DNA of 28,206 nt from the IMG/VR virus record IMGVR_UViG_3300048079_000038, positions 1 through 28,206 of that record; one strand, given 5' to 3'. Source of the stretch: a virus. Both the position numbers and the translations under genes were made by a program. How positions within the stretch are numbered: position 1 is the first letter of the stretch; the number at the start of each line of letters is the position of its first letter. The notes under the pieces were generated by a model that was given only the letters and a program-made list of their open reading frames with translations, did not search any database and was not told the DNA's origin. Shown one piece after another: positions 15,231 through 20,251 of this stretch.

Positions 15231-15467
15231 TCAGGCTCCTTGCTCGGTCTGGACGGGGCACGTCTCCCCCGGCACGACGTTCTTCGCGTAGAGGCCCTTG
15301 TCGCCCCGCACCATCTCGAAATCAACGCGTTGACCGGCGAGGAGCGTGCGCCTGCCCTTCATGACGATCGCGCTGAAATGCACGAACACGTCCTGGTCGA
15401 CCCCGTTCGCCCGGATGAAGCCGAAGCCCTTCACGTTGTCGAAGAACTTCACCTGGCCCGCCTCCAT
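15231..15467 (-). CDS. Cold-shock domain protein
   Basis: 78 residues, ATG at 15467 after GGAGG. A complete cold-shock domain: KFFDNVKGFGFIRANG with RNP1 (KGFGFI), DVFVHFSAI with RNP2, and GQRVDFEMVRGDKGLYAKNV closing the barrel. It binds single-stranded nucleic acid and melts RNA structure. The C-terminal tail TCPVQTEQGA is extra to the usual 66-70 residues. One base separates it from the upstream gene and three from the thioredoxin-like gene, so it is in the same message as the replication genes. In a phage it may favour translation of structured viral mRNA or act at replication forks. The role is inferred. Confidence 0.93.
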   Translation of the reverse strand: MEAGQVKFFDNVKGFGFIRANGVDQDVFVHFSAIVMKGRRTLLAGQRVDFEMVRGDKGLYAKNVVPGETCPVQTEQGA

Positions 15468-15468
15468 C

Positions 15469-15999
15469 TCAATCCTCCTTCTCGCCGGCCGCGCGTCGCT
15501 GGGCGTCCACGCGGTCGGACACGTCTGGACGCGCGGCTACTGTTGGTGACTCGGCCCGCGGTTCTGTAGAGTCCTCTTCATCGCCAGCCCTTAGCACGAG
15601 TGCGCTGAGAACTTCGGGCTCGAACTTCACGCGCCTTTTTTCGACTTCCTGCTCAATGACGTAACGAGCATGGCACGGGCTCATCTCGCGGATCATCACC
15701 AAGGAACGTCCGATGTGCTCTTCTTGGGACATCGGTTCGTACTTCGTAGAGTTCGTGATGATCGGATAGCGCCTTTGCATCTCGGCCACCACCGTTCCTG
15801 GGGTCGGGAGTTTCCTTTCCTTCTGAGTGGCGATGAGGCTGTCGATGACCTGCCTGCATTGGTCGACGTTCAATCGGGCAATCAGTTTGTAGACCTCGTT
15901 CAGCCAGAGGCTGCGGAGATTGGCCTCTACTTCGTCCCAAGGTTTTCCCGTGATGACGGAGAGCCTCTTGGCCTCGGCGTCGAATTCGTGCCGGTACAT
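15469..15999 (-). CDS. Probable replication accessory protein, family unknown
   Basis: 176 residues. The ATG at 15999 was chosen over an upstream TTG because GGAGGTGAAT ends right before it. The protein is mostly helical: EFDAEAKRLSVITGKPWDEVEANL, LWLNEVYKLIARL, RQVIDSLIATQKERKLPTPGTVVAEMQRRYP, then a conserved-looking basic segment (CHARYVIEQEVEKRRVKF) and a disordered acidic tail. A pattern of helices followed by LPTPGTVVAEM is reminiscent of phage helicase loaders and replisome organisers. It follows the initiator-like gene with two bases between them, which supports a replication role. G+C content is visibly lower than in the virion genes. Confidence 0.65.
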   Translation of the reverse strand: MYRHEFDAEAKRLSVITGKPWDEVEANLRSLWLNEVYKLIARLNVDQCRQVIDSLIATQKERKLPTPGTVVAEMQRRYPIITNSTKYEPMSQEEHIGRSLVMIREMSPCHARYVIEQEVEKRRVKFEPEVLSALVLRAGDEEDSTEPRAESPTVAARPDVSDRVDAQRRAAGEKED

Positions 16000-16001
16000 A
16001 T

Positions 16002-16529
16002 TCACCTCCAATCCAGGAGAGGGTTGATCTCGCGCTTCTTGTGTATCCCGTCAGAGGGAGGTGGCCCGTCTTCTTTCCCTTCTTCTCCCTTCTTCCCTTT
16101 CTTGTTTGTGGTTAAGCGTGGGTTGGGCGTGGGTTGCTTGTGGGTTAGTTGTGGGTTGGTTTCCGGGTTGGCCGAGTCGCTGTAATTTCCTAGACGCTGA
16201 TAGAAGTCGTATTTGGGCACGGTATAAAGGGTATAGGTCTTGGTTGATTTACGGGTTAGAAATCCCGATCTCTCAAGGTGAGCGATCGAAGTCCTCATCC
16301 GCTGGACCGACAGCGCACAACTTGTCGCCAGCTCCTCCCTTGAGCGGACGAACTGGCCCCGCATGATGACGATCTCTTTCTTTCCGTCGAACCACTTCCT
16401 CTCCTTCCAGTTGGCCAGCGCGATGCAGGTGATGGCCACCTTGCAGTCGTCCGAGCGCATCATCCAAAGACTCGAGTTGAGAATCGCCCGCGCGACTAGA
16501 ACGGCTCCGTCTGGGATCTCTGCCGCCAC
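16002..16529 (-). CDS. Replication initiator-like protein (winged helix, O-type)
   Basis: 175 residues. The GTG at 16529 has GGAG about seven bases upstream. Longer starts would run into the operator region. Residues 8-40 (VLVARAILNSSLWMM ... VAITCIALANW) and 55-110 (VIMRGQFVRSREELATSCALSVQRMRTSIAHLERSGFLTRKST) form the winged-helix DNA-binding domain of phage O/replisome-organiser proteins, where the phrase G-Q-F-x-x-S-R-E-x-L-A is typical. Residues 120-145 are a low-complexity Asn/Pro/Gln/Thr linker whose DNA contains the iteron-like repeats described separately. A basic, acidic tail ends in INPLLDWR. The gene is first behind a strong promoter and operator candidate. Confidence 0.78.
   Translation of the reverse strand: MAAEIPDGAVLVARAILNSSLWMMRSDDCKVAITCIALANWKERKWFDGKKEIVIMRGQFVRSREELATSCALSVQRMRTSIAHLERSGFLTRKSTKTYTLYTVPKYDFYQRLGNYSDSANPETNPQLTHKQPTPNPRLTTNKKGKKGEEGKEDGPPPSDGIHKKREINPLLDWR
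16069..16170 (-). other. Candidate replication origin: iterons plus pyrimidine tract
   Basis: On the plus strand the 8-mer GTGGGTTG or a near match begins at 16108 (GTGGTTAA), 16118, 16129, 16140 and 16151, with a degenerate copy at 16163. The spacings are 10, 11, 11, 11 and 12 bases, about one helical turn, so the repeats face one side of the helix. Immediately adjacent is an uninterrupted 35-base pyrimidine tract (16069-16103). Both lie inside the initiator-like gene, as in lambda, where the origin iterons sit in gene O. The repeats also encode the protein linker, so coding low complexity is the alternative explanation. Confidence 0.55.
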
Positions 16530-16582
16530 GCTCTCTCTCCTATTCCAGAGCCTCGTGCCCGGCCTCGCCCGTGCCAGACGTG

Positions 16583-16650
16583 TTTGGAGACAGCGCTTGA
16601 CACTGGCGGCGAGGTGGGGCGCGAAGCTCTCATGGGGCGCTGTCTCCAAA
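16583..16650. promoter_or_regulatory. 14-bp perfect inverted repeat, operator candidate
   Basis: TTTGGAGACAGCGC at 16583-16596 is exactly complementary to GCGCTGTCTCCAAA at 16637-16650, with 40 bases between the arms. The right arm covers the predicted transcription start of the promoter at 16655-16683. The left arm lies between it and the initiator start codon. Two identical sites in opposite orientation about five helical turns apart suggest cooperative repressor or regulator binding with looping. An RNA hairpin is possible but the 40-base loop is large. Confidence 0.65.
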
Positions 16651-16654
16651 GGCA

Positions 16655-16683
16655 AGAATACTCCGCAGATTCCCGTTTGTCAA
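16655..16683 (-). promoter_or_regulatory. Sigma70-type promoter for the replication operon
   Basis: On the minus strand TTGACA (16678-16683, a perfect -35 box) is followed by exactly 17 bases and TATTCT (16655-16660, four of six matches to TATAAT). The expected start falls near 16648-16650, in the first arm of the inverted repeat. The -35 box overlaps the ruvC stop codon. It would drive the initiator-like gene and those after it. It is the best promoter seen in the window. Confidence 0.75.
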
Positions 16684-17204
16684 GCGCCCTCCTGTTTGTC
16701 AGCCGAACCAACGTCGCCTCTCCTGTCCATGTGGTAGATCGCGAGCCCCGCGGCGTCTGTCGCGTCGAGCGGGAGGTCCTCGGAGACGGCGGGCCCGAGG
16801 ATCCTGCGGACCATGTCGGCCACGTCCTCTTTCGTCGCGTTCCCGCGACCGGTGAGGCCCTTCTTGATCGAGCTGGCGTGGTATTCGTGTAGTCGTGCCC
16901 CGGCGCGCGCGACGGAGGCCAGAATGACGCCCCTTGCCTCGGCGAGGGCGATGGTCGAGAGGTTGCCCCGCCACACGATGGCCTTTTCCACCACGCAGTC
17001 GAGAGGGCGGCCGTTGAAGCTCTTGAGCAGCTTCTCGACCGCATCGCCGAGCCACATGAGACGGAAGTGGAGGCGGCCCTTCAGGTGGACCGCCCCCACC
17101 TTTCCGTCGAGGACCTCGGGCTGGCCCTTGCTGTTGGTGGTGAGGGCGCAAAACCCAAGATAGACCGTGCCTGGGTCAATCCCCAACACAATCCTATTCC
17201 GCAT
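16680..17204 (-). CDS. ruvC: RuvC-type Holliday junction resolvase
   Basis: 174 residues, ATG at 17204, overlapping the HNH stop by 11 bases. RNase H fold with the catalytic carboxylates of RuvC in order: D10 in VLGIDPGTVYLGF, E73 in CVVEKAIVWRGN, and D147/D150 in PLDATDAAGLAIYH. The basic segment ASSIKKGLTGRGNATKEDV (110-128) is the RuvC helix that contacts the junction. It cuts four-way junctions made during recombination and replication, so packaging meets only linear branches-free DNA. The length is that of bacterial RuvC. The final residues (ADKQEGA) coincide with the -35 box of the next promoter. Confidence 0.93.
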   Translation of the reverse strand: MRNRIVLGIDPGTVYLGFCALTTNSKGQPEVLDGKVGAVHLKGRLHFRLMWLGDAVEKLLKSFNGRPLDCVVEKAIVWRGNLSTIALAEARGVILASVARAGARLHEYHASSIKKGLTGRGNATKEDVADMVRRILGPAVSEDLPLDATDAAGLAIYHMDRRGDVGSADKQEGA

Positions 17205-17721
17205 AGCTGACTCTCTTCAGCAGAAGCGGCTTATATTCCCGCCCTTCCTTTACAGCGAGGCGTTCGTTATATCTCGTCATCGCCTCGCGCTGGCAGTGAC
17301 GGCACGCTCTCCAATCTGCACGGCCTTTCCGTTTCTTCATTCTCAGATTGTTGCCAGAGAGAAGATGGCCACGAATACATCGCGTCTTCAGTCTATTCAG
17401 AGCGATCAAAGATTGCCCGCGAAGCACATTCTCTACGGGGGTAACTTCCTGAAGATGATTCGGACGCACGCACTTCGGATTTCTACAAGTGTGGTCGAGA
17501 TGCTTACCAGGCTCGATTTCCCCTCTCTCAAGGGCAAATGAGAGCCTATGGGCGCCAACCGTAAACGTCAGGTAACCGTAACCACTCCCGTTAATCGGAC
17601 CCGTCCACTCCCAACAGGCATCACCCTTCTTTGTGCGGCGCAGAATCTCATGGGGGTGAATCTCCAGATAGATTCGGCCATCTCTCCTGATAAGTCTGCG
17701 TGGGTTCTTCCGCCGTCTCAT
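17194..17721 (-). CDS. HNH homing-type endonuclease
   Basis: 175 residues. The ATG at 17721 has GGAG six bases upstream, whereas an upstream extension to about 17830 has no family-like sequence. The HNH_3 pattern is clear: CWEWTGPINGSGYGYL (36-51), AHRLSFALERGEI, then LDHTCRNPKCVRPNHLQEV with H77 and H89, C79 and C84. A second C-x-x-C-like part (C115, CRHC 140-143) resembles the zinc and DNA-binding NUMOD-like tail of homing enzymes. DNA of this gene is visibly richer in A+T than its neighbours, consistent with insertion by homing beside ruvC. No intron features were found. Confidence 0.85.
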   Translation of the reverse strand: MRRRKNPRRLIRRDGRIYLEIHPHEILRRTKKGDACWEWTGPINGSGYGYLTFTVGAHRLSFALERGEIEPGKHLDHTCRNPKCVRPNHLQEVTPVENVLRGQSLIALNRLKTRCIRGHLLSGNNLRMKKRKGRADWRACRHCQREAMTRYNERLAVKEGREYKPLLLKRVSYAE

Positions 17722-17878
17722 CGCATGCTCCGCGAAAGAGCGGACGCTCCCCAGGCTTGCCCACGGGTTTAGACGTGGCTGGAGAGCGCCGCCGTTTTCT
17801 CGAAGTACAGTACCGTGAGCAAGCGTCATGAGTCTATCACACCACGCCGAAAATGCAAGCCCCCTCCCCAAGGCCAGG

Positions 17879-18190
17879 CTACTCGGCCGCGGCCTTGCCC
17901 CCGCCGGCGGAGTCGTCCTTGGCCCTGGCCTTCCGCTTGATCTTCCGCACGTAGGCCCGCTCCTTCCTCTCGACCAGGGCCTCGTACTCCTCGTCGATGG
18001 CGTACCGCTTCACGCCGTGCTTCTTCATGATCTCGACGAGCTCGCTCTGGGCCTTCTCCTCCCGCTCGCCGAGCTCCATCCGCTCGGTGCGGACTTCGCG
18101 CAACGCCTCCGCCGCGTCCTGGATCTCCGCGATCTTCTTCGGGACCATGCCGGGGAGCCGGGCCTGCTTTGCCTTTTCCGGGTTGCTCAT
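17879..18190 (-). CDS. Small coiled-coil protein, unknown function
   Basis: 103 residues, ATG at 18190 with GGAGG eight bases upstream. It is almost entirely helical and charged: KKIAEIQDAAEALREVRTERMELGEREEKAQSELVEIMKKHG by pieces (18-60) with a heptad-like pattern, then GVKRYAIDEEYEALVERKE and a Lys/Arg-rich end with an Ala/Gly tail. This design (coiled coil plus a short beta hairpin around KRYAID) recurs in small early phage proteins. I cannot assign a function. It follows the large RNA stem at 18212-18285, and 157 bases without a gene separate it from the HNH start. Confidence 0.7.
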   Translation of the reverse strand: MSNPEKAKQARLPGMVPKKIAEIQDAAEALREVRTERMELGEREEKAQSELVEIMKKHGVKRYAIDEEYEALVERKERAYVRKIKRKARAKDDSAGGGKAAAE

Positions 18191-18211
18191 GCGACGATCC
18201 TCCTATAAAAT

Positions 18212-18285
18212 GCCCTCGCGCCGCGCCGGCCTTCTGCATGTCCCTCGGCTACAGGCCGAGCACACACCCGATGCGGCACGAGGGC
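18212..18285 (-). other. Large potential RNA stem-loop at the end of the coupled operon
   Basis: On the minus strand 18285-18273 and 18224-18212 pair over 13 positions with a single U-G wobble. On the plus strand the same position is an A-C mismatch, so the fold favours minus-strand RNA. Inside, CTCGGC and GCCGAG (18244-18249, 18255-18260) form a 6-bp hairpin with a 5-base loop. The outer stem is followed by ATTTTAT and then, within a few bases, by the AGGAGG of the 103-residue gene. It could be a partial terminator, an attenuator, an RNase-stable 3' end for the coupled genes, or a small RNA. Confidence 0.55.
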
Positions 18286-18291
18286 CAGGTT

Positions 18292-18405
18292 TCATTTTTT
18301 CTCCGGGCGCTCCGACAGCTTCTCGAGGATGACGGCGAGCGGGATGCAGTTTTCGTGCATCCCCATCGTGCAGTCCTCGCAGAGGATGACCTCCTGTCGA
18401 TTCAT
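18292..18405 (-). CDS. 37-residue zinc-knuckle-like miniprotein
   Basis: ATG at 18405, overlapping the upstream stop by ATGA, with GGAGG five bases before it. The sequence has C9, C12, H17 and C20 in the order C-x2-C-x4-H-x2-C, close to a CCHC zinc knuckle, followed by a short helix (LAVILEKLSERPEKK). It is the last gene of the ten-gene coupled chain and directly precedes the large RNA stem. Function unknown. The strong site and the coupling argue that it is translated. Confidence 0.6.
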   Translation of the reverse strand: MNRQEVILCEDCTMGMHENCIPLAVILEKLSERPEKK

Positions 18406-18611
18406 CTTCTCCTCCTCGCCCTCTCCCTGATCCTCCGGACGATGTTGTCGGTGTCGCGAAAGGACTTGTCCTCGGCCGCCATCTTCTCGGCCGCACCGAG
18501 CAGGCTCGCCCACGCGCGCCGGGTCTTCCCGGTCGACGCCGCGATCATGGCCGCCGTCTTTGGGCAGGCGATCTGGACGTCGGGGAGCTTGGCAGCTCGG
18601 GGCTTCTTCAT
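18402..18611 (-). CDS. Small basic protein, unknown function
   Basis: 69 residues. The ATG at 18611 has GGAGG five bases upstream and overlaps the ASCH-like gene stop by ATGA. Longer in-frame openings upstream lie inside that gene and lack a site. The sequence starts MKKPRAAKLPDVQIACPKT, continues with a helix (AAMIAASTGKTRRAWASLLGAAEKM) and ends in a strongly basic run (NIVRRIRERARRRR). The C-terminal charge suggests nucleic-acid binding. No family is recognised. Confidence 0.62.
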   Translation of the reverse strand: MKKPRAAKLPDVQIACPKTAAMIAASTGKTRRAWASLLGAAEKMAAEDKSFRDTDNIVRRIRERARRRR

Positions 18612-19270
18612 GCGAGCCTCCGGAAGTCGACCACCCACACCCACGGGTTCTTGTCCCAGCCGAAGCCGCGCTTGGCGTTGATCGAGTCCCACAGCTTCCC
18701 GTACTCCTCTTGTGGCGAGCGCTGTCCACATTTGCACGGTTGATCGGGGTGGAAGTTTTGGTAATCACAATTCCAGAGGTGCTGCCCGCTCTCGTTGAAG
18801 ATGCCCTCGGCCTCGGCGTCCTCTTCGCTGATCTCCTGCACCCGCTGGACGCGGACGCCCGTGACCTCCAGCGTGATCCGCGACGCCCAGCGAGGCATGA
18901 AGATGCTCGGCATTCCCTTACCGAAGTAGTTCGATGGAGGCCAGTCGATTCCATCGGCGCGGTAGCCCCAGACCCCGCCGCTTTGATCTTTCCAGAAGGT
19001 CTCTCGCACCCAGAGTCGGTTGCCGGGCTGGCCGTAGGGGCAGAAGATCGGCCACTGCACGCGCGGTTCGCCAGTCCAGAGATACTCGCTTGGGGCAAAG
19101 TCGTCATCGTGACAGATGATTTCCAGCGCCTCGGCGTCGTATTTGATGCCGTTCTCGATCGGTTGAGGTTTCATCGCCCGCCGCGTCTGCGTCTTCCGGC
19201 CTTCGAGGATGGCGCGGACCATCGGCCCGGAGAAGAGGATCGGGCGCTCCTTCACCGTCGTTGTCGTCAC
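18608..19270 (-). CDS. ASCH/PUA-like phage protein
   Basis: 220 residues, GTG at 19270 overlapping the winged-helix gene stop by GTGA. The opening KERPILFSGPMVRAILEG followed by RKTQTRR is characteristic of a widespread phage family with an ASCH (PUA-related) fold that probably contacts RNA or modified bases. Other family-style segments are GNRLWVRETFW, PSIFMPRWASRITLEVTGVRVQRVQEIS with EEDAEAEGI, and WDSINAKRGFGWDKNPWVWVVDFRR at the end. A short Cys pair (CKCGQ) sits in the middle. The biochemical role is not established to my knowledge. Here it sits with two DNA methyltransferases, which would suit a reader or processor of modified nucleic acid, as inference. Confidence 0.78.
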   Translation of the reverse strand: MTTTTVKERPILFSGPMVRAILEGRKTQTRRAMKPQPIENGIKYDAEALEIICHDDDFAPSEYLWTGEPRVQWPIFCPYGQPGNRLWVRETFWKDQSGGVWGYRADGIDWPPSNYFGKGMPSIFMPRWASRITLEVTGVRVQRVQEISEEDAEAEGIFNESGQHLWNCDYQNFHPDQPCKCGQRSPQEEYGKLWDSINAKRGFGWDKNPWVWVVDFRRLA

Positions 19271-19539
19271 CCGAACAGCTCCCCCTGCCTCGCGCTCTCC
19301 AGGACCAGCGTGTAACGGTAAACCCTGCCGCCTTGCCCCGTCGTGCGCTCGTACCCGCACGCGATCTTGAGCCCATGCTCTCGCAGTTCGTCCACGATGC
19401 TGTTGACCGCGCAGTATCCGGTCTTGGCGATGAGGTCCCGCGTGGTGAGCCCCCGCGCGCCCGCTTCACGGAGCGCCCCGAGGACCGCTTGGAGGCGGGG
19501 AGAGTCGAGCCCTGCGGCGTGGATGCGGCCGGTTTTCAT
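19267..19539 (-). CDS. Winged-helix DNA-binding protein
   Basis: 90 residues, ATG at 19539, ATGA overlap with the Cys-rich miniprotein. A single winged-helix domain: LDSPRLQAVLGALREAGARGLTTRDLIAKTGYCAVNSIVDELREHGLKIACGYE by pieces (11-65), where the helix-turn-helix is LTTRDLIAKTG-x-x-x-V-N-S-I-V-D-E-L, and the wing GQGGRVYRYTLV. Such domains in phages act as small regulators or as adaptors that recruit enzymes to DNA. It is a candidate binder for the operator-like repeats in this window, but nothing directly links it to them. Confidence 0.75.
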   Translation of the reverse strand: MKTGRIHAAGLDSPRLQAVLGALREAGARGLTTRDLIAKTGYCAVNSIVDELREHGLKIACGYERTTGQGGRVYRYTLVLESARQGELFG

Positions 19540-19712
19540 GCTTCTTCCTCAAGCATCTCGTCGTCGCCACACTCCTCGGGGCTTGGTCCGGCTTCGTCGC
19601 TCTCGCTCGGCTGGATGTAGCGCTCCCATTCGTCGCCGCAGCCGGAGCACTCGCACTTACAATCGGGAACGCCCTTGCATCCGGTCTCGGTCTTTTTGCA
19701 GCAGACGAACAT
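19536..19712 (-). CDS. 58-residue Cys-rich acidic miniprotein
   Basis: ATG at 19712, sharing one base with the PolX stop (TGATG), stop overlapping the next start by ATGA. Eight cysteines lie in 58 residues (4, 5, 12, 18, 20, 22, 25, 48), seven of them in the first 25, followed by WERYIQP and a strongly acidic tail (DDEMLEEEA). The arrangement suggests a zinc or metal-binding knot or a disulfide cluster, with a DNA-mimic-like acidic end. No known family is recognised. The coupling on both sides supports expression with PolX and the winged-helix protein. Confidence 0.6.
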   Translation of the reverse strand: MFVCCKKTETGCKGVPDCKCECSGCGDEWERYIQPSESDEAGPSPEECGDDEMLEEEA

Positions 19713-20251
19713 CAGAGGCTCCTCTTCTCCGGCTCGACATAGAGCATCCCCGCAAGGCGGAACACTTCGCCTTCCTCGGGCGTGCTGATCGGGTCGCCGA
19801 CTGGCTGGCCGTCGGCGAGCCGATAGCACTTCCCGCCATCCGAGCAGTAGCCTTGCGTGCGGAGCTGGGTCACGACGTGCCGCGAGAAGTCGGCCGAGCC
19901 GGTCCGGATGAGATGGATCAGCCCGAAGTTCTCTGCCGTGGCCGTGAAGAGGTCCGCTGTCACCCCGTCGATGAGCGCCTGCCTGTACTTCTCGCCGCGC
20001 TTGACGTACTGCGGCTCCATGGCGTCGAGCGTCTCCCAAAGCGCGTTTCGCTTACTCGTCTGACCGACAAACAGCTCTGGCACGGGAAGCATTCGCGGGA
20101 TGGCGACGATCTCGATGTCGCCCACCATCGCGCACCGCCGCCGGATGCTGCCCGCAACCTCGATCCTTTCGCAGCTTGAGCGGAGGCTCTCGATGAGCGC
20201 GAGGGCCTTCGCCTCCATCTCGGCGAGCGGGCGTTTCGGGGAGGTGCTCAT
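19712..20251 (-). CDS. Stand-alone DNA polymerase X palm / nucleotidyltransferase
   Basis: 179 residues, ATG at 20251 overlapping the C5 methyltransferase stop by ATGA. It is the catalytic module of family X polymerases: VAGSIRRRCAMVGDIEIV (32-49) holds GSIRR and metal ligands D45 and E47, TADLFTATAENFG (98-110) gives the third, D100, and RTGSADFSRHVVTQLRTQGY with STPEEGEVFRLAGMLYVEP (157-174) is the thumb-side end usual in PolX. The N-terminal 8-kDa HhH domain and the C-terminal PHP exonuclease of bacterial PolX are absent, so DNA must be gripped another way. All three carboxylates are kept, so it is likely active for gap filling, end addition or nucleotide transfer. Confidence 0.85.
   Translation of the reverse strand: MSTSPKRPLAEMEAKALALIESLRSSCERIEVAGSIRRRCAMVGDIEIVAIPRMLPVPELFVGQTSKRNALWETLDAMEPQYVKRGEKYRQALIDGVTADLFTATAENFGLIHLIRTGSADFSRHVVTQLRTQGYCSDGGKCYRLADGQPVGDPISTPEEGEVFRLAGMLYVEPEKRSL

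Noticed and set aside
16597-16625. Plus-strand promoter starting with TTGACA at 16597
   Set aside because: No acceptable -10 box occurs 16-18 bases downstream, and no plus-strand gene follows.
17722-17878. Group I intron or promoter around the HNH gene
   Set aside because: ruvC and the 103-residue gene are both intact, no conserved intron core was recognised, and the TTGCAT/TAGACT pair there is a poor promoter match.
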